This document shows, piece after piece, positions 34,356-43,915 of a stretch of 64,000 nt of DNA; the first letter of the stretch is position 1, and each line of letters begins with the position of its first letter. Source of the stretch: S015-6 sp964384945 (GTDB taxonomy: Bacteria > Desulfobacterota > DSWW01); NCBI GenBank assembly GCA_964384945.1, contig CAYLMK010000003.1, forward strand, positions 186,001 to 250,000, read 5' to 3'. A model generated the notes under the pieces. It saw only the letters and a program-made list of their open reading frames with translations, searched no databases and was not told the origin of the DNA. The position numbers were made by a program, and so were the translations under genes.

Positions 34356-35771
34356 TCAACCGGCCGCAGCCCGGTCCCTCAGGCTCCGCCAGAGGGCGAG
34401 CGCGCTGTCGGCCGCCATCTCGGTCCCGACCCCCCGTCCTCCCGTGTCGGCCCCGACCAGGAAAAGCCCCTCGACCGGGGTCGCGTGCCGCGGCCTGTTC
34501 CCGCCGACCTGCCGGCGGTTTTGCGCGACCCCGATGACCTCGCCCGTCCTGCGGCCTGAGAGTTCCGCAATGTAGCGGGTGTTCGTCCTCAACTTCCAGA
34601 CCAGGTGCCGTTCGATATCCGGGAAGAGGTCCTGCATCGTGTTCTCGATGCGCTGGAGGACCGCTTCGCAGATCGCGTCCGCCTCCTCCGGGTTCTCGAG
34701 GCCGGCCGGCGCCAGGGACGCGGCAAGCACCATCTGGCAGCCGGGCGGCGCCAGGGAGGGGTCTGCCGCCGACGGCACGGGGATGAAGACGGCCGTTTGC
34801 CTCTCCATCAGATCGCTCCTCGACGGGTCGGGGTAGTAAAAGACCACGTGCGGCCTGACCACCTCCGCGTCGAGGGCATACTTCACGCTCACCCCCCCGT
34901 ACGAGAGCCTGAGGCTGTCCACCCTCTCGACATAGTCGGCCGGGAAATGACTGCGCCCGGCCATTTCCACGGTTTCCTTGATGCCGGTGTTGCTGATCAC
35001 GACATCCGCCGGGATGAAGCCGCCGGCCTCGACGCCTCGCACCCGCCCGCCCTCGACGACGATGCGCCGGACCGGCGAAGAGTAGCGCACCCGCCCTCCG
35101 CTCCTCTCCGTCGCCCGCAAGTAGGCCACCGGCACGGCCCGCATCCCGCCCAAGGGGTAGGAAAGGCTCTTCTCCCGGATGTGCGTGGACAGGCACAGGA
35201 CGAACTCGCCGGCCGAGGACTGGCGGGGGCCGATCACCATGTAGATCCCTGCAAAGGCCTCGATCAGCCTCTCGAACTGCTCGTCCGAGACAAACCGCGA
35301 AACGTAGTCGGCCAGAGAGAGGCCGTCCAGGGCCTCCAGCTCCTCAGGGGTCCTCTCCTGCATCACATCCCGGAAGAAGGCCCAGGCCGCCGGAATCTTT
35401 TCCGGGGCCACCCCCAGCCGAAAGAAGAAGGCCTTCATGGAATCTTCTTCCGCCATATCGGGGGGCAGTGTGACCGTCCGGCCCCCCAGGCTGAATTGAA
35501 CGCCCTCCTCCAGGGAACGGAACTTGAGATCCGCGCCCACCTCCCGCGCGATCTCGCCGAGCGGCCCCCTCTGCCCCCTTGCCAGCCAGTGCACGCCCGA
35601 ATCATAGACAAAGCCTTCCCGTTCGAAGCTCGCCGCTTTTCCGCCCGGGAAGGGGTTTCTCTCGAGCACGAGCACATCCGCGCCTTCCTTCGCAAGCAGG
35701 GCCGAAACGCCCGATCCGCCGATTCCCGTGCCGATCACGATGACCCTCTTGCCTTCGAGATCTCCTCTCAT
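34356..35771 (-). CDS. Phytoene desaturase/carotenoid isomerase-like oxidoreductase
   Basis: A 471-residue FAD enzyme with VIVIGTGIGGSGVSALLA then VLVLERNPFPGGKAASF (amine-oxidase/desaturase FAD fold) and the C-terminal FAD motif VEGLFLVGADTGGRGVGTEM. Start at 35771 lies 8 residues before the FAD motif; the ATG at 35825 gives 18 extra residues. A nine-codon mini-ORF with a good ribosome site (ATG at 35797) ends in TGA overlapping the 35771 ATG, which could couple translation. The family includes retinol saturases and many non-carotenoid enzymes; no carotenoid genes are near. Confidence 0.82.
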   Translation of the reverse strand: MRGDLEGKRVIVIGTGIGGSGVSALLAKEGADVLVLERNPFPGGKAASFEREGFVYDSGVHWLARGQRGPLGEIAREVGADLKFRSLEEGVQFSLGGRTVTLPPDMAEEDSMKAFFFRLGVAPEKIPAAWAFFRDVMQERTPEELEALDGLSLADYVSRFVSDEQFERLIEAFAGIYMVIGPRQSSAGEFVLCLSTHIREKSLSYPLGGMRAVPVAYLRATERSGGRVRYSSPVRRIVVEGGRVRGVEAGGFIPADVVISNTGIKETVEMAGRSHFPADYVERVDSLRLSYGGVSVKYALDAEVVRPHVVFYYPDPSRSDLMERQTAVFIPVPSAADPSLAPPGCQMVLAASLAPAGLENPEEADAICEAVLQRIENTMQDLFPDIERHLVWKLRTNTRYIAELSGRRTGEVIGVAQNRRQVGGNRPRHATPVEGLFLVGADTGGRGVGTEMAADSALALWRSLRDRAAAG

Positions 35772-35989
35772 CGGGCACCTCGTCTCTTCCGGTTCATCTC
35801 CCCTCCTTTCTCGCAAGACAGCCATGACCGCCGGGTGCGGACCTGTCCAGACTCTAGAGGCACTTCGCAGAGGCTGTCAATGATTCCCCTCCGTACGCCT
35901 CGAGTGGACTGCATGGAAGGCAGCCGTCGTCCATGGTAGAATCCTCGGCGTTCCTCTCGAGGATGACACGCATTGCAAAGGAAACAGAC

Positions 35990-36397
35990 ATGTCAACGCT
36001 GGAGAGCCTCATCCGGGAATGGATCGCCAGGGGGCCTTTCGACCGGCAGCTCGGGGTATCGGTAGAGGCCCTCGAGCCCGACCGCACCGCGATCCGGCTC
36101 CCCTTCCGGCATGAACTCACCACCCATGGGGACGTGATTCACGGCGGAGCCATCGCCTCGCTGGTCGACGTCGCCGCCACCGCCGCCGCCTGGAGCGGGG
36201 CGGATCCCGAGAAGGTGCGCCGGGGAACCACGGTCGGCTTCACCGTCAACTACCTCTCGCCGGGACGCGGACAGGATCTCATCGCAAAGGCCCGCGTAGT
36301 CAAGCGGGGCAAGACCCTTTGCGTGTGCCATGTCGATGTGTCCGGGCAGGACGGTACGCTCGTGGCCTGCGCCCTGGTGACCTACAAGATCGATTGA
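35990..36397 (+). CDS. PaaI-family hotdog thioesterase
   Basis: A 135-residue single hotdog domain hydrolysing acyl-CoA. Seen: THGDVIHGGAIASLVDVAAT, with the HGG helix N-cap and the Asp that serves as base, and NYLSPGRGQDLIAKARVVKRG. ATG at 35990 follows AAAGGAAA; a TAGAAT box lies about 50 bp upstream. Located between the desaturase-like and ligase genes, likely a CoA-recycling enzyme for this catabolic region. Confidence 0.88.
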   Translation: MSTLESLIREWIARGPFDRQLGVSVEALEPDRTAIRLPFRHELTTHGDVIHGGAIASLVDVAATAAAWSGADPEKVRRGTTVGFTVNYLSPGRGQDLIAKARVVKRGKTLCVCHVDVSGQDGTLVACALVTYKID

Positions 36398-36452
36398 AGG
36401 GAAGGGAGTGTCTCATGGAACCGAGATCCTCCCGGCGGCCCGGAACCGGGCT

Positions 36453-37970
36453 TCAGGAGAACCGGGCCCGCAAATCGTGCTTCACGACCTTCCCTGTGGC
36501 GTTCTTCGGGAGTTCGTCCACGATCTCCAGCCGCTTTGGGATCTTGTATCCCGCGATCTTGCCCCGGCAGAAGGCCTTGACCTCTTCCAAGGTCAGGCTG
36601 CACCCCTCGTTCAGCACGACCACGGCGGTGACGGCCTCTCCCCATTTCGGATCCGGGAGCCCGATCACGGTCACCTCCTGCAAGGCCGGGTGCGCGCCCA
36701 GAACATCCTCCACCTCTTTGGGATAGACATTTTCTCCGCCGGTCTTCACGAGCTCCTTCTTCCGGCCCATGAAGTAAAGGTATCCCTGCCCGTCGAGTCT
36801 CCCCAGGTCTCCGGTATGCAGCCACGGCCCCGTATACAGGGCCCGGTTCGCCTCTTCGTTGTTCCAGTATCGCGCAGTCATCCCGGACCGCACCACGATC
36901 TCGCCGGTGGCCCCGGCGGGAAGCCTCCGGTTGTCATCGTCCCAGATTTCCAGGTCGATCCCCTCCATCGGCTTCCCGCAGGTATGGGGATTCTGGAAGG
37001 CCACGTCGCCCCTGACGACCGTGACCGGCCCGGTGCACTCGGTTTGCCCCCAGATGCCCATGAACTCGCACCCCAACGCCTCGCACAGCGTCCGGAACAT
37101 GCCCATGGTCTTCTCGCCGAGGCCTCCCCCGCTGACGAGGAGTCGGAGGGAGGAGAAGTCCATGCGCTGGTTCCGGGCCTTGTCCAGGAGCACCAGGACC
37201 TGTTCGGCCGAAACCACCATGCTGATCGAGACCCTCTTCTCGGACATGAGAGCCGCGATTTCTTCCATCTTTCGGCCTTCCGGGACAACGTTGGTGCCTC
37301 CCCGGATCATCGTGGCCCTCGTGCGGATCATGCCGGCCTGATGAAAATAGGGCATGATGGCCATGTACACATCCTGCTCGGTCACCTCCATGGCAGCCGC
37401 TGTCAGGTCGTCGACCGTGGTGGACCCCCGCTGGGATTGCAGACAGCCTTTCGGCACTCCGGTGGTTCCGCTCGTGTAAATGAGCAGGACGGGATCTTCC
37501 GGCGCGATACGCGGCGTCTCTTGGACGCGCTTTTTCGCTTCTACGAGTTCTTCCGTCGCAAAATCCGCGCCCTCCACCGGGCCGATTCCAAGGCAAAGCC
37601 GCAGGCTCGGGCAGCCCGACCTCAAATCCGGCACCCTTTCGGCGTGATCCGCGTCCACGACCAGGGCGCTGCTGGCCGCGTCGTTCATGGCCCAGAGCCA
37701 CTCGCGCACTACGTGCCGCGTGTTCATCACGTGAAGGATGACGCCCAGGATCGACGTCGCATAGTGGTAGGCCAGATAATCGGCACAGTTGTGGGCAAGG
37801 ATGGAAATCCGATCTCCCTTTCTCAGCCCCAGGGATTCGAGCGCGCCGGCCAGGGATTCGACCCTCCCGTAAAACCGCTCGAATGTGATCTCTCCCGTTG
37901 CGCTGCAGACGGCGGTCTTCCCTCCGTGGGTTTCCGCCGCTTTTCGGAGTTTCTCGTGCAAAAGAGTCAT
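36453..37970 (-). CDS. Acyl-CoA ligase (AMP-forming)
   Basis: A 505-residue ANL enzyme. Seen: YTSGTTGVPKG (phosphate loop, about 168-178), MGIWGQTECTGP (A5), LHTGDLGRLDGQGYLYFMGR and KELVKTGGENVYPKEVE (hinge), and the terminal catalytic Lys in NATGKVVKHD. Only about 18 % of the length differs in layout from the 519-residue ligase at 23.2 kb, but the two share little sequence outside motifs. It lies 40 bp downstream of the bicupin gene, so it is likely the last gene of that operon. Confidence 0.88.
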   Translation of the reverse strand: MTLLHEKLRKAAETHGGKTAVCSATGEITFERFYGRVESLAGALESLGLRKGDRISILAHNCADYLAYHYATSILGVILHVMNTRHVVREWLWAMNDAASSALVVDADHAERVPDLRSGCPSLRLCLGIGPVEGADFATEELVEAKKRVQETPRIAPEDPVLLIYTSGTTGVPKGCLQSQRGSTTVDDLTAAAMEVTEQDVYMAIMPYFHQAGMIRTRATMIRGGTNVVPEGRKMEEIAALMSEKRVSISMVVSAEQVLVLLDKARNQRMDFSSLRLLVSGGGLGEKTMGMFRTLCEALGCEFMGIWGQTECTGPVTVVRGDVAFQNPHTCGKPMEGIDLEIWDDDNRRLPAGATGEIVVRSGMTARYWNNEEANRALYTGPWLHTGDLGRLDGQGYLYFMGRKKELVKTGGENVYPKEVEDVLGAHPALQEVTVIGLPDPKWGEAVTAVVVLNEGCSLTLEEVKAFCRGKIAGYKIPKRLEIVDELPKNATGKVVKHDLRARFS

Positions 37971-38010
37971 CCCGAGTTCCTGTTCCGCTCGACAGGGGAG
38001 GGAAAAGGTG

Positions 38011-38706
38011 TCAGTGCAGGACGCTCGCCGCCTCCCCCAGGGGCGGTGCGTAGATCACCAGGAGCCTCAGAGGCACGGCGATCCCGCCCCCCGTTCCGTG
38101 AGGGGTACCCTTCGGGTAATAGATCAGCAAGGGCCTCTCGCTGCCTTCCAGCACGTAGAGCATCTGCTCGTGCTCCTTGTGAAGATGCTGCTCCGCTCCG
38201 CCGCCCGCCTCGATCGAACCCTCGATGATCTCCACCGCCTCGTTCTCGAACAGGCAGCGGTTCACCGTTTTGGAGTGCCCGGCCGGCCGGTAGGGGCGAA
38301 CCGTTTCGGGCCTGATCACCCGAATCGGTTCACGCCGCCGGGATCCCGAGGGAGGGAGCACGCCGGCGCCTTCTTCCCGCGGAGCGATTTCCAGCAGGGT
38401 GAGCCCATCGGACCGCACCGACAGGCCCGGCCCCCAGGGCACGCCTGCCGGAACGACGAAAAGGTGGCCCGGGCCCACCTCCGTCCTTCCCCCGCCCTGC
38501 GCCAGGCTCGCCCGGCCCTCCAGGACGTACTGCATCCTGTCCTTGCCGGCGACCCCGTATTCCTCCGCGTCACCGGGTCCCTGGAGGGTGACCTGGCCGA
38601 TCTCCAGGTATTCGCTCGTCAGCAGGCGTTTCCGCAGGGTCCGCGTACACCCCTCCACCGCATGCGCCTCGACCTCATCCACCCGGACATACACGGCCGT
38701 CTTCAT
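38011..38706 (-). CDS. Double-cupin protein
   Basis: A 231-residue protein with two cupin barrels. Barrel 1 (about 35-105): DRMQYVLEGRASL and GPGHLFVVPAGVPWGP. Barrel 2 (about 140-220): EQHLHKEHEQMLYVLEG, which has the HxH-E metal set, and GTPHGTGGG. Only barrel 2 keeps the metal motif intact. Start at 38706 overlaps the upstream gene's stop (ATGA). It may be a metal-dependent dioxygenase/isomerase or a sensor; with a DinB-like partner, an isomerase-type role on a pathway acid is possible. Confidence 0.75.
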   Translation of the reverse strand: MKTAVYVRVDEVEAHAVEGCTRTLRKRLLTSEYLEIGQVTLQGPGDAEEYGVAGKDRMQYVLEGRASLAQGGGRTEVGPGHLFVVPAGVPWGPGLSVRSDGLTLLEIAPREEGAGVLPPSGSRRREPIRVIRPETVRPYRPAGHSKTVNRCLFENEAVEIIEGSIEAGGGAEQHLHKEHEQMLYVLEGSERPLLIYYPKGTPHGTGGGIAVPLRLLVIYAPPLGEAASVLH

Positions 38707-39509
38707 ACCCCTGCCCTTTGCGTGAACCGCGCTCCCGGCGCGGGCGGCGTTTCGGGGGGGCCGGCGAAGCACTGTGCCATGGACATCCACAGGGCGGCGA
38801 CCTCCCCCTTCACCTTGAGGCTCGTATCGGCGATGTTGCGGGTCTGGGTCACGACTTGGCAGAACTCCGTGGCCGGGCCCTCCACGCATTCCTCCTCGGA
38901 CGGCTCGTGCCATTCCCAGATCGCACCGGACGGAGCCGTGAGCCTCACGTAGGGGGCCTTTCCCGGCACTTCCATGCCGCGGCAGGCGAAGGTCCAGCCG
39001 AATGTCTTGATTCCCAGCATGGCGATGTTCTTGATCCGGTCCCCGTCGACGCGCGTGACCCCAAGCACGTCATAGACCTCCTGACCGTGCGCCCAGGTCT
39101 CCATGAGCCGGGCGGTGATCTTGGAGAGGGCGCTCATGTCCGGGCCGGCCCATTTCACGCGCGCCTTGGGGTCGGCCTCGGCGTAGTGGGCCGACAGGGT
39201 CAGGCAGAAGCTGTGCCACTCGTTCAGAAGCTCTCTGTTCCTCAGGCCCTTGATCCAGTTGTTCTCGAAATCACGGAGAGAGCCCTTGGCGAGCGAAGCG
39301 GCAACCTGCTGCAAAAAGTCCTGGAAGGCGGCGCTGTCCTTGAGCGTCAGGTCGGCGGCCCAGTTCCAGACGTGCAGATGGGTCAGCACGTCGTTGATCT
39401 TCCAGTTCTTGAACTGGGTCACCCGCTCGAACTCCCGCTCCTCGAGCGGCTCGAGCAACCGGTAGAGCGCTTCGCTTTCTTCACGAAAATCGATGGCTTG
39501 TTGAATCAT
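38703..39509 (-). CDS. DinB-fold maleylpyruvate-isomerase-like protein
   Basis: A 268-residue helical-bundle protein. Metal-ligand positions of the DinB/MDMPI fold are visible: WKINDVLTHLHVWNW (about 42-56) and ETWAHGQEVYDVLG (about 137-150). The organisation matches the TIGR03084-type proteins of this superfamily, as I recall them. Actinobacterial members use mycothiol, which is not expected here, so the reaction is open. Translationally coupled to the bicupin gene downstream. Confidence 0.7.
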   Translation of the reverse strand: MIQQAIDFREESEALYRLLEPLEEREFERVTQFKNWKINDVLTHLHVWNWAADLTLKDSAAFQDFLQQVAASLAKGSLRDFENNWIKGLRNRELLNEWHSFCLTLSAHYAEADPKARVKWAGPDMSALSKITARLMETWAHGQEVYDVLGVTRVDGDRIKNIAMLGIKTFGWTFACRGMEVPGKAPYVRLTAPSGAIWEWHEPSEEECVEGPATEFCQVVTQTRNIADTSLKVKGEVAALWMSMAQCFAGPPETPPAPGARFTQRAGV

Positions 39510-39670
39510 GGTTCCCGCTCCTCTCTTCAGGCCAATCCCCTTCCCGCTTGGCGATCACCCGCCACATGACCCTCGTCGGCACAGCCCCCCCTGAGAACGC
39601 CCGGCCGCCGGCGATGGCGGAGGTCGCCGTGTGCGTCCGGGCCGCGATCGCAATCGGAACGCCGTGCGGT

Positions 39671-41338
39671 TCAAACTCGCAACGCCTTCTTGTTCACCTT
39701 TCCCACGGCGGTGAGCGGCATGGCGTCCGTGAACTCGATGATCTTGGGCACCTTGTAGGGCGCCAGCCTTTCCCTGGCAAAGGCGGTCAGTTCTTCCCGG
39801 ACCTCCTCATCCGGCCGACCCCGGTATGACTCGCTCTTCTGCACCACCAGTTTCACGACTTCACTTCCGGGACGGTCCGGATTCGGCACCCCGATAATCG
39901 CGCAAAACGTCACGGCCGGATGCTGGTAGAACTTGCCCTCCACCTCGGTGGAGAAGACCTTGAAGCCGCCCACGACCACCATATCCTTCAGGCGGTCGAC
40001 CACCCAAATGTAGCCGTCCGTGTCCATGTAGCCCACGTCGCCGGTGTGCATCCAGATACGGCCGTCGTGCTCCCGCAGCGCGTTGGCCGTCTCCCGGGGC
40101 TTCTTGTGATAACCCCGCATGACCTGAGGCCCGTGCACGATGATCTCGCCGGGCTGCCCCAGGGGCATTTCCTGATCGCCGGCGCCCAGATCCATGATCC
40201 TGACCAGGGTCGACGGGAGGGGCACGCCGACGGAGCCGACCTTTTTCCGGCCCCTGACGGGGTTCGCGGTGAAGATCGGGCTGCATTCGGTCATGGCGAG
40301 GCCCTCGGTGACCTTGCCCTTGCCGACCAGCGCCTCGACCGCATTCATGCCCTCCACGGAAAACGGCGCGGAACCGGAGAAGCAGGCCTTCATGGAAGAA
40401 AAATCGAGCCGACGGAAGGCCTCGTCCGCGAGAAGCATGGTGTAGAGAGACGGCGACATGATGCCCCAGGTCGGCCTGAGGTCCGCCCACTCCCGGATCA
40501 CGTGCTTCAGGTCCCTGGGATTGGGCAGCAGGGTCTGCTCACCGGCCAGGTACACGGTCGCACAGCAGATGAAATTGCCGGCCGCATGGAACATGGGAAA
40601 GGCGGCAAGATTTCGCTCCGTGCCCCGTTCCAGGCCCAGCCACACATCGAATTGAGCGAGGTTGGCAAGCATGTTCGCGTGAGTCAGCACCGCGCCCTTG
40701 GGCAGGCCCGTGGTGCCCCCCGTATAGAGGAGGAAAGAAGGGTCTTCCGGCCCGAGTTCAGCGACCCCCGCCTCGGGCGGATTGGCCCGGCAGAAATCCA
40801 GGAAGCCCATGACCTTCTTGCCTGCCATGGAGGCGACCGGCAAGGGCGCATTCGCCTCGGAGAGGAAATCAAACACCCCGGCCTTGAGCACGAGCCGGAG
40901 GCCCTCCACCTTGCCCGCGATCTTCAGGAACACGTTCTCGAAGATCATGTCCAGGCAGACCAGCGCCTTGGCCCCGGAATCGTTCAATTGATAGGCCATT
41001 TCCTCCGGAGTGAACAGAAAAGAGACTCCGGACACGACGCACCCGGCCTTGAGCGATCCCAGCAGGGCAATGACGTAGTGCGGCAGATTGGGCATGTTCA
41101 GGGCCACCACATCGCCTTTTTCGAGTCCGCGTTCGGCCAGTCCGCGCGCGAACCGGTCCACCCAGGCCATCAGGTCGCGATAGGTCATCTTCATGCCTAG
41201 GTAGTTCAGGGCCGGCCGGTCGGCGAACTTTCTGCCCATCTCGTCGAAGACGTGGGCGAGGGAACGGCCGCGGATCCGGATCTCCGGACCGACCCCGGGA
41301 TCGTAGTTCTCGAGCCAGATGGCCGGATCGTAGATCAT
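39671..41338 (-). CDS. Acyl-CoA ligase (AMP-forming)
   Basis: A 555-residue ANL enzyme with a variant phosphate loop YTGGTTGLPK (205-214; Gly for Ser), WMHTGDVGYMDTDGYIWVVD and LKDMVVVGGFKVFSTEVE in the hinge, and the terminal Lys in VGKVNKKAL. The length and GFKVFSTEVE motif point to the medium/long-chain group. It starts 4 bp after the biotin carboxylase gene's stop, so it is in the carboxylase operon and presumably activates its entry acid. Confidence 0.9.
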   Translation of the reverse strand: MIYDPAIWLENYDPGVGPEIRIRGRSLAHVFDEMGRKFADRPALNYLGMKMTYRDLMAWVDRFARGLAERGLEKGDVVALNMPNLPHYVIALLGSLKAGCVVSGVSFLFTPEEMAYQLNDSGAKALVCLDMIFENVFLKIAGKVEGLRLVLKAGVFDFLSEANAPLPVASMAGKKVMGFLDFCRANPPEAGVAELGPEDPSFLLYTGGTTGLPKGAVLTHANMLANLAQFDVWLGLERGTERNLAAFPMFHAAGNFICCATVYLAGEQTLLPNPRDLKHVIREWADLRPTWGIMSPSLYTMLLADEAFRRLDFSSMKACFSGSAPFSVEGMNAVEALVGKGKVTEGLAMTECSPIFTANPVRGRKKVGSVGVPLPSTLVRIMDLGAGDQEMPLGQPGEIIVHGPQVMRGYHKKPRETANALREHDGRIWMHTGDVGYMDTDGYIWVVDRLKDMVVVGGFKVFSTEVEGKFYQHPAVTFCAIIGVPNPDRPGSEVVKLVVQKSESYRGRPDEEVREELTAFARERLAPYKVPKIIEFTDAMPLTAVGKVNKKALRV

Positions 41339-41341
41339 TGC

Positions 41342-42709
41342 TCACTCCTGTTCGTCTTCGTCGTCCTCGTCCCTGACGAATCGCTTCAGGGTTCCGGTGT
41401 GGATGTCTCCCTTCCGGAACGCCTCATCCTCCAGAATCTTGAGATGCAGGGGGATCGTGGTCTTGACCGGCCGGATGACGAATTCCTGAAGCGCCCTTCT
41501 CAGCACGCGGATGGCCCCGTCGCGGGTCAGATCGTAGCCGACGAGCTTGGCCGCGAGGGAGTCGTAAAAGACCGGCAGTTCGTATCCCTGGTAGAGATGT
41601 GTGTCCAGCCGGACGCCGAACCCCCCGGGGGGATTGTAGACCTCGATGGTGCCGGGTGAGGGCATGAAGTTGCGGTCCGGGTCCTCGTTGTTGATCCGGC
41701 ACTCGATGGCCCAGCCCCTGAGCTTCAGGTCGTCAAAGCCGTAATCGAGCCTCTCCGGACCGGCCAGCCGGATCTGCTCCTTGACCAGGTCGATTCCGGT
41801 GACCATCTCCGTGACCGGGTGCTCGACCTGGATGCGGGCGTTGATCTCCATGAAGTAGAACTTCCCGTCCCGGTCCAGGAGGAACTCCACGGTGCCGGCG
41901 TTGGAATAGCCCACTGCCTTGGCCGCATCGACCGCGGCGCGGCCCATGGCCCCGCGGAGCCTCTCGGTGAGCGCCATGGACGGCGATTCCTCGATCAGCT
42001 TCTGGTACCGCCGCTGGATCGAGCACTCCCGCTCGCCCAGGTGGATCACGTTCCCGAACGCGTCGGCCAGGATCTGGAACTCGATGTGTCGCGGGTCGAC
42101 CAGGCATTTTTCGATATAGAGAGAATCATCGCCGAAGGCGGCGCTGACCTCGGCCCGGGCTACCGCGAAATCCTCACGCAGCACCTCTTCGTCAGGGCAG
42201 ACGCGAATGCCGCGGCCGCCCCCTCCCGCCGCGGCCTTGACCATGACAGGATAGCCGATCTCGGCCGCGAATGCGGCGGCCTCGTCGACCGACCTCACCC
42301 CACCCCGGCTGGAAGGGACGATGGGAACCCCTGCGCTGTTCACCGCCGTCTTGGCCCGGATCTTGTCTCCGGCCAGGTCCAGGGTCTCCGGGCTCGGCCC
42401 GATGAAGACCAGCCCGGCATCCCGGCAGGCCCGGGCAAAATCCCCGTTCTCGGCCAGGTATCCGTAGCCCGGATGCACGGCCTCGGCCCCTGATTTCCGA
42501 GCCGCCTCGAGGATGGCCCCCATGTTGCGATAGCTCTTCGCGCCGGCCGGCGGACCGATGCACACGCTCTCGTCCGCAACACGGACGTGCAGGCTGTTCG
42601 CATCCGCCTCGGAGTAGACGGCCACGCTCCGGATCCCCATCTCTCGGGCCGCGCGGACGACCCGGAGCGCGATCTCACCGCGGTTGGCGATCAGTATCTT
42701 GGAGAACAT
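41342..42709 (-). CDS. Biotin carboxylase subunit of acyl-CoA carboxylase
   Basis: A 455-residue ATP-grasp enzyme carboxylating biotin with bicarbonate. Seen: ILIANRGEIALRVVRAARE at the N terminus, VHPGYGYLAEN, the glycine-rich lid KAAAGGGGRGIR, ECSIQRRYQKLIEESPS, the metal Glu pair in KFYFMEINARIQVEHPVTEM (catalytic Lys/Arg region). No biotinyl or carboxyltransferase domain is attached; those are separate genes upstream (81-residue carrier, two carboxyltransferases). An Asp/Glu-rich C-terminal tail follows. Confidence 0.93.
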   Translation of the reverse strand: MFSKILIANRGEIALRVVRAAREMGIRSVAVYSEADANSLHVRVADESVCIGPPAGAKSYRNMGAILEAARKSGAEAVHPGYGYLAENGDFARACRDAGLVFIGPSPETLDLAGDKIRAKTAVNSAGVPIVPSSRGGVRSVDEAAAFAAEIGYPVMVKAAAGGGGRGIRVCPDEEVLREDFAVARAEVSAAFGDDSLYIEKCLVDPRHIEFQILADAFGNVIHLGERECSIQRRYQKLIEESPSMALTERLRGAMGRAAVDAAKAVGYSNAGTVEFLLDRDGKFYFMEINARIQVEHPVTEMVTGIDLVKEQIRLAGPERLDYGFDDLKLRGWAIECRINNEDPDRNFMPSPGTIEVYNPPGGFGVRLDTHLYQGYELPVFYDSLAAKLVGYDLTRDGAIRVLRRALQEFVIRPVKTTIPLHLKILEDEAFRKGDIHTGTLKRFVRDEDDEDEQE

Positions 42710-42739
42710 CCCCTTCCTCCCGCCGCCCCCGCGCCTGTT

Positions 42740-43873
42740 TCACAGGCCCAGGGCCCTGGCCACCCGCTCACGATGAAAGTCCGAGTCGCCGAAGGCCAGG
42801 TCGGCGGCCAGGGTCCTGCGATGATACAGATGCAGGTCGTGCTCCATGGTGAACCCGATGCCCGCAAAGATCCGGTGACCCACGGTCGTCGCCTTGCGGC
42901 CCGCCTCCCCTGCCCGGGCCTTGGCCATGCCGACCTCCCTGTCCGCGGGCTCTCCGGTCGAGAGCTTCCATGCGGCCCGCAGCACGAGGCTGCGTGTGCC
43001 CAGAAGGTCGACCCAGACATCGGCCAGGTAATGCTGGATAGCCTGGAAGCTCCCGATCGGGCGCCCGAACTGCACCCTCTCCTTGGCGTACGCCACGGTC
43101 ATGTCCAGGGCGGCCCGCATGGCGCCCACGGCCTCTGCGGCGCGGGCCACGGCGGCATGGTTCAGGGCGGCCTTGACTACAGGCCAGGCCTGATCCACCG
43201 CGCCGATGACCTCCGAGGCATCCAGCCGGACCTTGTCGAAGGCCACTTCACACTGACAGTCCCTGGAAATCGTTTTCAGGGGGGTGACCGTCAGGCCGGG
43301 GCAATCCCTCTTTACGAGAAAAAGGCTCAGGCCCGCCTCCGGGTCCGATTTCTCGCTCGTGCGGGCCACGCAAAGGATCCTGTCCGCCGTCAGCGCGTCC
43401 GGCACAAAGAGCTTGACGCCTTCGATGACCCACCCTCCGCCCTCGCGCAAGGCCTTCATCGCCACGCCCGACGGCTCGCACCCCCCCTCGGGCTCGGTCA
43501 GGGCCAGGGTCAGGATCATCTCGCCGCCTGCGACCCTGGGAAGGATCGCGCGCTTCTGTGCGTCCGTCCCGGCCAGCAGGACGGGCACGCCTCCCAGGAT
43601 CGCGGTCGAGACGAAAGGACCGGGGCAGATGTTGTACCCCATCTCTTCGAGCAGCACGGCCATGTGGACGAACGACCAGCCCGTCCCGCCGTATTCCTCC
43701 GGCAGGTGCAGGCCCATCCATCCCAGTTCGGCCATCTTGCGCCAGAGTTCAGGCGAGTGTTTGTCCTCGGTCTCCTCTATCCGCCTGACCAGCTCCTTGG
43801 GGCACTCTTTCTTCAGGAAGTCGGCGGCCGACTTCTGCAGGATCTTCTGTTCTTCGGTGAGTTCGAATTCCAT
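42740..43873 (-). CDS. Acyl-CoA dehydrogenase
   Basis: A 377-residue FAD enzyme of the acyl-CoA dehydrogenase fold: helical N domain (LTEEQKILQKSAADFLKKE), middle beta domain with ILTLALTEPEGG, and helical C domain with RVQFGRPIGSFQAIQHYLAD (flavin-contacting RxxFGxxIxxxQ). The C-terminal catalytic Glu region reads GFTMEHDLHLYHRR, as in the group that pairs with a second ACAD gene. Adjacent to the 399-residue ACAD gene (42 bp), so the two may form a heteromer. Confidence 0.9.
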   Translation of the reverse strand: MEFELTEEQKILQKSAADFLKKECPKELVRRIEETEDKHSPELWRKMAELGWMGLHLPEEYGGTGWSFVHMAVLLEEMGYNICPGPFVSTAILGGVPVLLAGTDAQKRAILPRVAGGEMILTLALTEPEGGCEPSGVAMKALREGGGWVIEGVKLFVPDALTADRILCVARTSEKSDPEAGLSLFLVKRDCPGLTVTPLKTISRDCQCEVAFDKVRLDASEVIGAVDQAWPVVKAALNHAAVARAAEAVGAMRAALDMTVAYAKERVQFGRPIGSFQAIQHYLADVWVDLLGTRSLVLRAAWKLSTGEPADREVGMAKARAGEAGRKATTVGHRIFAGIGFTMEHDLHLYHRRTLAADLAFGDSDFHRERVARALGL

Positions 43874-43915
43874 GGAAACCCCCCTGGACTTTCTGCTTTC
43901 TAGAGGTTACGCACA

